64,000 nucleotides of DNA from Paludibacteraceae bacterium (GTDB lineage Bacteria > Bacteroidota > Bacteroidia > Bacteroidales > Paludibacteraceae). The notes below the pieces were generated by a model, which was given only the letters and a program-made list of their open reading frames with translations, did not search any database and was not told the origin of the DNA. Below are positions 1-7,938 of this stretch, piece by piece (position 1 is the stretch's first letter; each line of letters opens with the position of its first letter). Location of the stretch: NCBI GenBank assembly GCA_024405875.1, contig JAKSOA010000005.1, positions 1-64,000 of the forward strand. Reading direction: 5' to 3'. Position numbers and translations under genes: made by a program.

Positions 1-60
1 ATTTTTCGAAATTTTTTTAAGTTCCGCGTTTTCATTTTGCTGTTTGTTAAATTTATATTT

Positions 61-101
61 CACCCCGATGTTACCGAACTTGACATCGGGGTGATTTTTT
101 T
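61..101 (+). terminator. Intrinsic terminator of an upstream gene outside the window
   Basis: A perfect 11-bp stem (arms 61-71 and 83-93) is followed by a run of seven T. It probably ends a plus-strand gene lying before the window. Both arms contain the octamer CATCGGGG or its complement, which is over-represented in this window. Confidence 0.8.
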
Positions 102-144
102 ATATATGAACTGTTAATTTTTTTTAAATATCAATTAAAAAGAG

Positions 145-152
145 TATCTTTG
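145..152 (+). promoter_or_regulatory. Bacteroidota -7 box for the polyene operon
   Basis: TATCTTTG matches the Bacteroidota consensus TAnnTTTG and lies 25 bp before the ketosynthase start. No clear TTTG -33 element is visible in the AT-rich sequence upstream. With the terminator at 61-101 it suggests that the ketosynthase is the first gene of its transcript. Confidence 0.65.
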
Positions 153-177
153 CGGAAAACCATTAGAAACAAAATTT

Positions 178-1395
178 ATGAAGCGAGTTGTTATAACAGG
201 AATGGGCATCTACTCTTGCCTTGGTAACGGCCTTGAGGCGGTGCGTCAATCACTTTATGACGGAAAGTCAGGTATAATCTTTGACCCTGCCCGTAAGGAG
301 ATGGGCTTCCGTTCAGCATTAACATCATATCTGGAGGTTCCAGACCTCAAAAAAGAACTAAGCCGCGCACAGCGTGTATATATGCCTGAGCAGGCGAAAT
401 ATGCGTATGTTGCAACAGCGGAGGCACTGAAAAACGCCGGCATAGATATGGATTACCTTGAAAAGAATGAGGTTGGTCTTATGTACGGCAATGACAGTTC
501 CGCAGAACCTGTTTTCAGAAGCATAACCACAATGCTTGAGAAGAGAGACACTACACTTGTAGGTTCAGGTGGCATATTCCAATCAATGAACTCAACCGTT
601 ACAATGAACCTTGCCTGCATCTTCAAACTCAGAGGCATAAACCTTACAGTATCAGGTGCTTGCGCAAGCGGTTCTCACGCAATAGGTCTTGGAGCGATGC
701 TAATACGCAACGGACTTCAAGATATGGTTGTCTGCGGTGGCGCTCAGGAGGTAAACCCATACGCAGTAGGCAGTTTTGACGGCATAAGCGCATTCTCAAC
801 ACGTGAGAGTGACCCGACAAAGGCATCTCGTCCGTTTGACCGTGACCGTGACGGACTTGTTCCAGGTGGCGGTGCGGCAACAGTGATAATTGAGAGTTAT
901 GAGTCAGCGGTACGCCGTGGCGCACCTATAATTGCAGAGGTTCTTGGTTACGGATTCTCATCAAACGGAGACCACATATCAGTTCCTAATGTTGACGGAC
1001 CAAGCCGTTCACTGCAAATGGCTATAAAAGAGGCTGGAATTGACATTCGTGAAATAGGCTATGTAAACGCCCACGCGACATCAACGCCTGTTGGTGACCG
1101 TAATGAGGCAAAAGCCATATATAATGTATTCGGAGACTACAAAGTTGAGGTTACATCAACCAAATCACAGACAGGTCACGAGATGTGGATGGCAGGTGCG
1201 TCAGAGGTAATCTACTCCACCCTAATGATGAAAAACGGCTTCATAGCCCCTAACATAAACTTTGAGAACCCTGATGAGGATTCTGCCAAACTTAACATTC
1301 CAGCAAAGCGCATTGAAAAGAAGTTTGACACATTCCTCTCTAACTCATTCGGTTTCGGAGGCACAAACAGCACTTTGATTATAAGAAACTTATAA
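178..1395 (+). CDS. Beta-ketoacyl-ACP synthase (FabF-like) of an aryl-polyene-type cluster
   Basis: A condensing enzyme that extends an ACP-bound acyl chain by two carbons with malonyl-ACP. The 405 residues match the usual FabB/FabF length. The catalytic triad is visible: Cys162 in GACASGSHA, His299 in NAHATST and His334 in KSQTGHE. It is less like FabF of primary metabolism than the second copy at 19990. It heads a run of ACP, two hot-dog dehydratases, MMPL exporter, flavoprotein, ketoreductase and LolA-like genes, the gene set of aryl polyene or flexirubin-like clusters. The role in polyene synthesis is inferred from these neighbours; the aryl-starter genes (ammonia lyase, ligase, acyltransferases) are not in the window. 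Confidence 0.85.
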   Translation: MKRVVITGMGIYSCLGNGLEAVRQSLYDGKSGIIFDPARKEMGFRSALTSYLEVPDLKKELSRAQRVYMPEQAKYAYVATAEALKNAGIDMDYLEKNEVGLMYGNDSSAEPVFRSITTMLEKRDTTLVGSGGIFQSMNSTVTMNLACIFKLRGINLTVSGACASGSHAIGLGAMLIRNGLQDMVVCGGAQEVNPYAVGSFDGISAFSTRESDPTKASRPFDRDRDGLVPGGGAATVIIESYESAVRRGAPIIAEVLGYGFSSNGDHISVPNVDGPSRSLQMAIKEAGIDIREIGYVNAHATSTPVGDRNEAKAIYNVFGDYKVEVTSTKSQTGHEMWMAGASEVIYSTLMMKNGFIAPNINFENPDEDSAKLNIPAKRIEKKFDTFLSNSFGFGGTNSTLIIRNL

Positions 1396-1406
1396 TCCTC
1401 CGGGCG

Positions 1407-1438
1407 GTCCGCAGAAGCGGACTTTCAGCCTAAAGGCT
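1407..1438 (+). other. Two consecutive small hairpins between the ketosynthase and ACP genes
   Basis: Arms 407-412/417-422 (offset +1000, GTCCGC-AGAA-GCGGAC) and 427-431/434-438 (AGCCT-AA-AGGCT) form two adjacent hairpins without a T-run. They could mark an RNA processing or stability site that lets the ACP mRNA accumulate separately from the upstream part of the transcript. The function is inference. Confidence 0.45.
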
Positions 1439-1470
1439 TCATATTAATTATTCTATAAAAAATATATATC

Positions 1471-1710
1471 ATGGAAAAAGCAGAATTAATTGAAAAGGTA
1501 AACTCAATCCTTAGTGAGGAATTTGAAGTTGAGACAGATGTAATGACACCTGACGCCAACATTAAGCAAACACTTCAACTTGACAGTTTAAGCATAGTTG
1601 ATATGGTTGCTCTTATTGAGAACGAATTCGGTGTAAAAATCAAACCAGCTGAAGTTTCAGGACTTACTACATTCGGAAAACTTTACGACTATATAGCAGA
1701 GCATATTTAA
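1471..1710 (+). CDS. Acyl carrier protein of the polyene cluster
   Basis: A 79-residue carrier protein whose phosphopantetheine attachment serine is Ser39 in the motif LDSLS. It would carry the growing polyene chain between the ketosynthase, ketoreductase and dehydratases encoded around it. It differs clearly from the housekeeping AcpP at 19730, which has GADSLD. It begins 75 bp after the ketosynthase stop, behind two hairpins. Confidence 0.88.
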   Translation: MEKAELIEKVNSILSEEFEVETDVMTPDANIKQTLQLDSLSIVDMVALIENEFGVKIKPAEVSGLTTFGKLYDYIAEHI

Positions 1711-1719
1711 TAGTTTATT

Positions 1720-2157
1720 ATGACAAAATCAGACGCTCTGTTTGTAGATGAGGGCATCAAGTCCCTTATCCCGCAAAGGAGTCCAATCTTGATGGTTGAC
1801 ACCCTTTATGAGGCGACCACCGATGAAGCCACAGCGGGGCTCACCGTAAAAGAGGGTAATCTGTTTTGTAAAGATGGTAAATTCACAGAGCCGGGACTGA
1901 TTGAACACATAGCGCAATCAGCCTCGGCTTTTGCTGGTTATTCGGCACGTCTTCAAGGCAAACCAGCTCCTGTTGGTTACATCGGGGAAATTAAGAAATT
2001 CCATCTAAACAGACTACCAGATGAGGGCTCCACGCTTTTGACACACATAAAAATTATGGGTGTGGTTGGAAATGTCTCCCTTCTTACCGCTGAAGTCAGC
2101 GTAGATGGAGATATAGTATGCACAACAAACCTAAAAATAGCAATAGAAGAGAAGTAA
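1720..2157 (+). CDS. Hot-dog fold 3-hydroxyacyl-ACP dehydratase (ApeP/FabZ-like)
   Basis: This 145-residue protein has the FabZ-like pattern RSPILMVD near residue 20 and EPGLIEHIAQSASAFAGY near residues 60-80, where the hot-dog helix and an acidic catalytic residue are expected. It probably dehydrates 3-hydroxyacyl-ACP to the trans-2-enoyl form, which is left unreduced so that the chain becomes conjugated. It starts 9 bp after the ACP stop and its stop overlaps the next start (TAATG), so the two dehydratases are translationally coupled. The split of roles between the two hot-dog proteins cannot be told from sequence. Confidence 0.75.
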   Translation: MTKSDALFVDEGIKSLIPQRSPILMVDTLYEATTDEATAGLTVKEGNLFCKDGKFTEPGLIEHIAQSASAFAGYSARLQGKPAPVGYIGEIKKFHLNRLPDEGSTLLTHIKIMGVVGNVSLLTAEVSVDGDIVCTTNLKIAIEEK

Positions 2158-2525
2158 TGCTGACAAACTATTTCACACTGCTTGACCAACAGCCTCAGCA
2201 AGATGGCTCAATTCTGTTCACGGTTAAACTGAACCCTGATTGTGAGGTGTATGAAGGACACTTTCCAGGAAACCCTGTATGCCCCGGTGTCTGCAATCTG
2301 CAAATGCTGAAGGAGTGTATTGAGCATTATACAGGCAAAACTTTGATTATAAGCGATATAAAGCAATGCCGCTATACAGCCGTAATATCACCTCTGACGC
2401 AAAGTATTCTGAACTTCAAGGCAATGATTACTGAAGCGGAGAACGGCTACTCCGTTCAAGGCACGGTATTTGATGAGCGGAACATATACATTGATATCAA
2501 ATTTCAATTAACAATTAATATTTGA
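2157..2525 (+). CDS. Second hot-dog dehydratase (ApeI/FabA-FabZ-like)
   Basis: About 122 residues with the signature YEGHFPGNPVCPGVCNLQM, which matches the catalytic HFPGxPxxPG motif of FabZ and FabA. I chose the ATG at 2157 because it overlaps the previous stop codon as TAATG; a longer reading from 2118 lies fully inside the previous gene. Two small dehydratases side by side are typical of aryl polyene clusters. It probably acts on the same ACP-bound intermediates as the neighbour. Confidence 0.75.
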   Translation: MLTNYFTLLDQQPQQDGSILFTVKLNPDCEVYEGHFPGNPVCPGVCNLQMLKECIEHYTGKTLIISDIKQCRYTAVISPLTQSILNFKAMITEAENGYSVQGTVFDERNIYIDIKFQLTINI

Positions 2526-2532
2526 GGCTTCG

Positions 2533-2558
2533 CATCACCGATTCACCGATTCACCGAC
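2533..2558. repeat. Tandem 8-bp spacer repeat
   Basis: The short gap before the exporter gene consists mainly of three copies of CACCGATT-like units. It is one of about a dozen low-complexity tandem spacers between co-directional genes in this window. Confidence 0.6.
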
Positions 2559-2559
2559 A

Positions 2560-5016
2560 ATGCACACATTCGCACTAAAAATATTCCACTACTTCCAGCA
2601 ACATAAGGCACTATATTACATCTGCCTTATTGGAAGTTTCCTTATATTTATATGGCTTGGATTACAAGTTGAGTATGAGGAAGATATATCAAAACTACTA
2701 CCCTCAAACACAATCGGGGATTCAGAACAACTTGTTTTTGACAATCTTAAGGTAAAAGACAAGATTTTCATTCTCTTTACCGCAGAACAAGACTCCGCCG
2801 CTGGTACAGACCGTCTCATAGAGAGTTGTGACACATTTTGTGAGGGTTTGCAAGAGAATGACAAAGATTCTGTAATAAACAACATACTCTACTCTCTTGA
2901 TGAGACTATGCTGATGGACGGCATAGGTTATATGTTTGAGAACATTCCGTCATTCCTTACAAGTAAGGATTATGAGGCGTTTGACTCACTATTCACACAA
3001 AGCGCCTTAGAGGTGCGTATGGCTGAGAATATGGAATCACTGCAATCAGCCGATGGTGAATACGCCGCCCAACTCATACAGTATGACCCCGCAGGTCTGC
3101 GTTATGTGCTTAAATACAAGGCATCAGAGGCCGCTAACGCATTCGGGGGCAACTACAAAATAATAGACGGGCACTTCTTCACGCCAGACAGCACAGTCTG
3201 CATAGCATTCCTAAGCCCTAACTTCAAGGCGTTTGACTCAAAGACAGGCATTCGTATGACAGAACAGATAGAGGCTCAGGTGGATTCAATAAGTGACTCC
3301 TACCCCGATGTCAAAGTCTTGTTCCACGGAGCGCCTATAACCAGCGTGTTCAACTCACGGCAGATAAAGAAGGACCTTGCAATGACTCTTGGAGTATCAA
3401 TCCTCCTTGTATGCCTGATAATAACACTCTGTTTCAAGAACAAATCAACATTAGTACTACTACTCTGCCCTGTAATATACGGAGCGTTCTTCGCACTTGC
3501 GGCAATGTACCTTATACAAGGCACTATGTCACTTATGGCACTTGGGATAGGCGCCATTGTGCTTGGAGTGGCTCTCAGTTACTGTTTGCACATACTCACG
3601 CACTATAAGTATGTAACAGACCCTGAGATAGTTATAAAAGAGCAGACAAAGCCGGTGATACTTGGCAGCCTGACAACAATAGGAGCCTTTATGGGACTGC
3701 TCTTCACAGAATCAGCCCTGCTGCGTGACTTCGGACTCTTCGCCTCACTTGCAATGGTAGGCACAACCATATTCTGTCTCATATTCCTGCCGCACTTCCT
3801 TAACCCTAATAACAACAAACGCTCCGAAAAGGCTTCCAGTCTGCTTGAGCGCATTAACTCATACCCTCTTGACAAGCACACCTGGCTGGTAGTCATCATA
3901 TTGCTATTCTCCGCCGTCTGCATCTACTTTTCAAAAGATGTCACATTTGATTCAGACCTAAAGAACATTGGGTATCATAACCCCGATGTATTGCGTTCAA
4001 GCCAGATGCTGTCAGAAAAGACCGCAGGAGGCAACTACACAGGCTATTTTGCCGTTACAAGCAGTAATCTTGACTCAGCCCTTATATTTAACAAAGCGTT
4101 GGATGAGAGGCTTGCCGCCATTAAGGATTCAGGTGAGATTAAAGGCTTCGCCTACACATCGGCGCTTCTTATGGACAACAAGACACAACAAGAGCGTATT
4201 GACACTTGGAACCGGTACTGGACAGATGAACGCAAGGCTCAGGTTAAGCGGAACATACTTGCATCGGGGCGGAAAGCGGGATTTGAAGATGATACATTTG
4301 AGCCATTCTTCCAGATGATTGACGCAGAGTATGAGCCATCATCATTATTTGAAGCGGGAATACTGCCAGAAGGGCTTATGAGTAACTGGATTGAATATAC
4401 TGACTCAACATATATGGTATTCACCCCTGTGCAAATAACGCAAGAGAACCGCCGCCACGCAAGTGAGGTGATAGTTGAGACACCGCACACAGTTGTCATA
4501 GACCCGTTCTTCTACACTGAGGATATGGTTCAGATTCTTAACAATGACTTCAATACCGTGCTTATTATCTCAACCATATTTGTTTTCATTGTGCTGGTGG
4601 TATCATTCCGCAGTTTTGTACTTGGCATAATTGCATTTATTCCTATGTTGCTCAGTATGTATATTGTAACAGGCATTATGGGTATGGCTGGGCTACAGTT
4701 CAATCTTATAAACATTATAGTCTCAGCCTTCATCTTTGGTGTAGGTGTTGATTACAGCATTTTTGTTATGGACGGTCTGCTTGCCGGCAAAAAAGGCAAC
4801 ACACAACTGCTCACATACCATAAGACGGCTATATTCCTATCGGCGGTAGTGCTTATTATAAGCATAGCGTCACTTATATTCGCCACACACCCCGCCATAT
4901 CTTCAATAGGTCTGACAACACTTATTGGTATGGTTGCAACACTGCTGATAACATATACACTTGAACCGTGGATATATAGAAAGAGTGAAAAGTTAAAAGT
5001 GAAAAAAGAAAAGTGA
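2560..5016 (+). CDS. MMPL/RND-family exporter of the polyene cluster
   Basis: An 818-residue inner-membrane protein. A transmembrane segment lies near residues 20-38, followed by a large periplasmic loop beginning at EEDISKLLPSN, five more helices near 270-420, a second periplasmic loop and a final block of helices near 665-805 with the conserved GVGVDYSIF. This duplicated topology is that of MMPL transporters, which move lipids to the periplasm using proton flow. Such exporters are regular members of aryl polyene clusters, where they are thought to hand the product to a LolA-like carrier; one is encoded at 7317. Confidence 0.85.
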   Translation: MHTFALKIFHYFQQHKALYYICLIGSFLIFIWLGLQVEYEEDISKLLPSNTIGDSEQLVFDNLKVKDKIFILFTAEQDSAAGTDRLIESCDTFCEGLQENDKDSVINNILYSLDETMLMDGIGYMFENIPSFLTSKDYEAFDSLFTQSALEVRMAENMESLQSADGEYAAQLIQYDPAGLRYVLKYKASEAANAFGGNYKIIDGHFFTPDSTVCIAFLSPNFKAFDSKTGIRMTEQIEAQVDSISDSYPDVKVLFHGAPITSVFNSRQIKKDLAMTLGVSILLVCLIITLCFKNKSTLVLLLCPVIYGAFFALAAMYLIQGTMSLMALGIGAIVLGVALSYCLHILTHYKYVTDPEIVIKEQTKPVILGSLTTIGAFMGLLFTESALLRDFGLFASLAMVGTTIFCLIFLPHFLNPNNNKRSEKASSLLERINSYPLDKHTWLVVIILLFSAVCIYFSKDVTFDSDLKNIGYHNPDVLRSSQMLSEKTAGGNYTGYFAVTSSNLDSALIFNKALDERLAAIKDSGEIKGFAYTSALLMDNKTQQERIDTWNRYWTDERKAQVKRNILASGRKAGFEDDTFEPFFQMIDAEYEPSSLFEAGILPEGLMSNWIEYTDSTYMVFTPVQITQENRRHASEVIVETPHTVVIDPFFYTEDMVQILNNDFNTVLIISTIFVFIVLVVSFRSFVLGIIAFIPMLLSMYIVTGIMGMAGLQFNLINIIVSAFIFGVGVDYSIFVMDGLLAGKKGNTQLLTYHKTAIFLSAVVLIISIASLIFATHPAISSIGLTTLIGMVATLLITYTLEPWIYRKSEKLKVKKEK

Positions 5017-5059
5017 AAAATTAACTTTTATTTTTTCTTTTTTAACTATTAACTATACA

Positions 5060-6499
5060 ATGAAGTACGATATTGCAATAATAGGTGCCGGACTTGGAGG
5101 TCTTGAATGTGGATACATTCTGTCAAAAAACGGAATGAAGGTCTGCATTGTGGAGAAGGAACGGGTACTTGGCGGCTGTTTGCAGACATTCAAACGTGGC
5201 AATGTAACTTTTGACACAGGCTTTCACTATGTGGGGGCGCTTGATGAGGGAGAGAGCCTTAACCGCCTGTTCCACTACTTCAACCTTATGGAACTGCCTT
5301 GGAAACGTCTTGATGATGAGTTTGACACTGTTATAATTGACGGAGAGCGTTACCCTATTATGAGTGGTCACAAGGCATTCTATGATGCTCTTGCTGAGCG
5401 GTTCCCATCTCAAAAAAATAATCTGAGAACCTATATTGACAAACTGAAAGGCGTTGGTGACCATATTTTTGACGCACTTAACCCACGTGAAGATACAGAG
5501 TTCTACTCCACCTCACTGTTTGGTGTGAGTGCAAAAGCCTTTATTGATGAGACAATAACAGACCAGCGTCTTAAAGATGTGCTTTGCGGCACCTCACTTA
5601 AGATGGAACTTACCCCTCAACTGCCACTCTATACCTTTGCACAAATCAATGACTCATTCCTGCGTGGGGCGTACCGTCTTGACGGTGGCGGGGAGTTGAT
5701 TGCGGAGCATCTTGCCGCTGACATTGAGGCAATGGGTGGCGTCATAATGAGAAACAGCACCGTAAAATCAATAAAAGTAAACTCTGATGGTGAGGTCTCA
5801 GGCATCGTGGTAAATGATGATGAGTTGATTGAGAGCAAATGGGTCATAAGCGACACACACCCCGCTCATACGGTCAGCCTCATAGAGGAGACACCCTACC
5901 TGAAAAAAATTTACCGTTCACGCATAAGCCGTCTGGAGAACACCACAGGTGCGTTCACGGCAAACATACGCTTGAAAGAGGGTGCGGTGAAATACCTTAA
6001 CAAGAATCTGTTTGTCTATAGTAACGCAGATATGTGGAGTTATACAGCAGGCACCACAGACCGTTTACTATTAAGTTTCTATTCATCACAGAATGCTCTC
6101 GACTTAATTACCCCGATGGCGTGGAGTGAGGTTGAGCGGTGGGCGGATATGCAACCGGGACACAGAGGTGATGACTATGTGGCTATGAAGGAGCGTAAGA
6201 CGGCTCAGTGCCTTGAAATGGCGGAGCAATGGGTTCCTGGTCTCAAAGACGGCATGGACCGCATTTTCACCAGCACCCCACTCACATATAAAATGTACAC
6301 AAACACAGTGAACGGCAGTTCATACGGCATACGCAAGGATTTTGAGTCCCCGATGACAACAGTACTCACGCCTCGCACACCAATAAAAAATCTGCTTCTC
6401 ACAGGGCAGAATTTAAACCTGCACGGGGTTTTGGGAGTCAGTATGACAGCGTTATTCACGTGTAGGGAAATCATACAAGAATTAACAATTAACAATTAA
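5060..6499 (+). CDS. Phytoene-desaturase/retinol-saturase-like FAD oxidoreductase
   Basis: A 479-residue flavoprotein with an N-terminal dinucleotide-binding motif GAGLGGLECG at residues 9-18 and a CrtI/RetSat-like layout, ending in the conserved stretch LLLTGQNLNLHGVLGVS that closes the FAD site. This family desaturates, saturates or isomerises conjugated chains. In a polyene cluster it may modify double bonds of the polyene; the exact reaction is unknown. It follows the exporter by 43 bp of an A/T spacer. Confidence 0.75.
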   Translation: MKYDIAIIGAGLGGLECGYILSKNGMKVCIVEKERVLGGCLQTFKRGNVTFDTGFHYVGALDEGESLNRLFHYFNLMELPWKRLDDEFDTVIIDGERYPIMSGHKAFYDALAERFPSQKNNLRTYIDKLKGVGDHIFDALNPREDTEFYSTSLFGVSAKAFIDETITDQRLKDVLCGTSLKMELTPQLPLYTFAQINDSFLRGAYRLDGGGELIAEHLAADIEAMGGVIMRNSTVKSIKVNSDGEVSGIVVNDDELIESKWVISDTHPAHTVSLIEETPYLKKIYRSRISRLENTTGAFTANIRLKEGAVKYLNKNLFVYSNADMWSYTAGTTDRLLLSFYSSQNALDLITPMAWSEVERWADMQPGHRGDDYVAMKERKTAQCLEMAEQWVPGLKDGMDRIFTSTPLTYKMYTNTVNGSSYGIRKDFESPMTTVLTPRTPIKNLLLTGQNLNLHGVLGVSMTALFTCREIIQELTINN

Positions 6500-6529
6500 C
6501 AATTAACAATTAACAATTAATAATTAAAA
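6482..6529. repeat. Tandem ATTAACA spacer repeat
   Basis: About six near-identical copies of the 8-bp unit CAATTAAC end at the start codon of the ketoreductase gene. The first copies run through the last codons of the preceding flavoprotein gene, so its C-terminal residues TINN may be repeat-derived. Confidence 0.7.
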
Positions 6530-6530
6530 T

Positions 6531-7262
6531 ATGAAGTACGCACTTGTTACTGGAGGAAGTAGAGGAATAGGCAGAGCCGTTTCTCTTAAATTAGCCTCTA
6601 TGGGCTATTCAGTAGTTATAAATTACGCAGGCAATGACGCCGCCGCAAATGAGACTCTCTCTCTTATTAAAGAGGCTGGCTACCCTGAAGGTGAACTTTT
6701 GAAGTTTGATGTCAGCAACTGTGAGCAAGCCGCCGCCGCAATTGAAGGTTGGCAGGCCGCCCACCCTGATGATTATATTGAGGTGCTTGTGAACAACGCA
6801 GGCATTCGCCGTGATAATCTTATGCTCTGGATGGAGAATGAGGATTGGCTAAAGGTACTGAACACAAACCTTGGCTCTTTTTATAATGTGACACGCCCAC
6901 TTCTCAAAACTATGCTTCTTAAGAAATACGGAAGAATAGTTAATATGGCGTCACTTTCAGGACAGAAAGGTTTGCCAGGTCAGACAAACTACTCCGCAGC
7001 AAAGGGTGGACTTATAGCGGCGACAAAGGCTCTTGCACAGGAAGTTGCAAAAAAGCGTGTAACGGTAAATGCCGTAGCACCAGGTTTTGTCAAGACCGAT
7101 ATGGTAGAGGGGCTTGATGAGAAGGCTCTGTCAGCACAAATTCCCGCCGGACGTTTCGGCACACCGGAAGAGGTTGCGGCGGTTGTAGGTTTCCTTGCAT
7201 CACCAGAGGCTGCATACGTGAATGGAGAAGTAATTGCGGTTAATGGAGCTTTGTATTGTTAA
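6531..7262 (+). CDS. 3-ketoacyl-ACP reductase (FabG-like) of the polyene cluster
   Basis: A 243-residue short-chain dehydrogenase with the cofactor motif TGGSRGIG at residues 7-14, NNAG near 87, the catalytic serine in NMASLSG and the YSAAK tyrosine-lysine pair near residue 154. It reduces 3-ketoacyl-ACP to 3-hydroxyacyl-ACP with NADPH, supplying the two dehydratases upstream. Its 3' end is copied in inverted orientation just downstream (see 7250-7292). Confidence 0.85.
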   Translation: MKYALVTGGSRGIGRAVSLKLASMGYSVVINYAGNDAAANETLSLIKEAGYPEGELLKFDVSNCEQAAAAIEGWQAAHPDDYIEVLVNNAGIRRDNLMLWMENEDWLKVLNTNLGSFYNVTRPLLKTMLLKKYGRIVNMASLSGQKGLPGQTNYSAAKGGLIAATKALAQEVAKKRVTVNAVAPGFVKTDMVEGLDEKALSAQIPAGRFGTPEEVAAVVGFLASPEAAYVNGEVIAVNGALYC

Positions 7263-7292
7263 ATAAGGCGACACCTTATTTAACAATACAAA
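7250..7292. repeat. Perfect 19-bp inverted repeat over the fabG-like stop codon
   Basis: Arms 7250-7268 and 7274-7292 are perfectly complementary around the loop CGACA. The left arm is the end of the ketoreductase gene, including its TAA. No T-run follows, so it is not a standard terminator. It looks like an inverted duplication of the gene end and could lower or stabilise expression of the downstream gene. Confidence 0.8.
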
Positions 7293-7316
7293 AATTAATA
7301 ATTAACAATTAACATT

Positions 7317-7877
7317 ATGAAAAAGGCAATATTATTTATAGCAGCTGTTTTTATTGCTGTTTCAACTTTTGCGGGAGGCAAGAGCATCTCTTGTGATTTT
7401 GAGCAGGTAAAACACCTTAAGATAGTTAAAACACCTGTGGAGTCATCGGGGAAACTATATTATGAGGGTGAGAATATGGCAATGCTCTATTCAAAGCCGG
7501 AAGGTGAGTATTTTAAGATTACCGAGACAACAATATCAATGCTCACAGGCAAAAAGAAAATCAACAGCAAATTGAGTGCCAACGCTCAGTTCAAGCAACT
7601 GAGAGACCTGCTTATACTCAGTATGAAGGGTGACACAGAAGGGCTTGCCAACCTGACCAACGCAAATGTTGAGAAAAAGAGCACACAAAAATATGACGAG
7701 TACCTGTTCACAAGCAAAACCGCTGTTAAGAAGGGTTACAACAAGATAATACTGCGTTACAGTAAAGGCGGCAAGGCTCTGGAGTATATGGAACTGCATC
7801 AACCAAACGGAGATTACACGACCTATACGCTTAAAAATATTAAGACGGGGATTGCTATTCCGGCAGGAACTTTTTAA
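7317..7877 (+). CDS. LolA-like periplasmic carrier
   Basis: A 186-residue protein with a signal peptide (MKKAILFIAAVFIAVSTFAG, cut near residue 20) and the LolA-type fold pattern: short beta strands that include FEQVKHLKIVKTPVESSG, and SKPEGEYFKITET in place of the family's P-x-R pattern. LolA-like proteins shuttle lipids or lipoproteins across the periplasm, and polyene clusters usually carry one. It probably receives the product from the MMPL exporter. It is the last gene of the operon; a promoter for the next gene follows. Confidence 0.7.
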   Translation: MKKAILFIAAVFIAVSTFAGGKSISCDFEQVKHLKIVKTPVESSGKLYYEGENMAMLYSKPEGEYFKITETTISMLTGKKKINSKLSANAQFKQLRDLLILSMKGDTEGLANLTNANVEKKSTQKYDEYLFTSKTAVKKGYNKIILRYSKGGKALEYMELHQPNGDYTTYTLKNIKTGIAIPAGTF

Positions 7878-7888
7878 TGCTATATTTG

Positions 7889-7919
7889 TTTGTTTATAGC
7901 ATAGAAATACCTAACTTTG
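7889..7919 (+). promoter_or_regulatory. Promoter with -33 and -7 elements
   Basis: TTTG at 7889-7892 and TAACTTTG at 7912-7919 are separated by 19 bp, the classical Bacteroidota spacing. It drives the secreted-protein gene that starts at 7939. Confidence 0.75.
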
Positions 7920-7938
7920 TAACTCACACTTAAAAACT

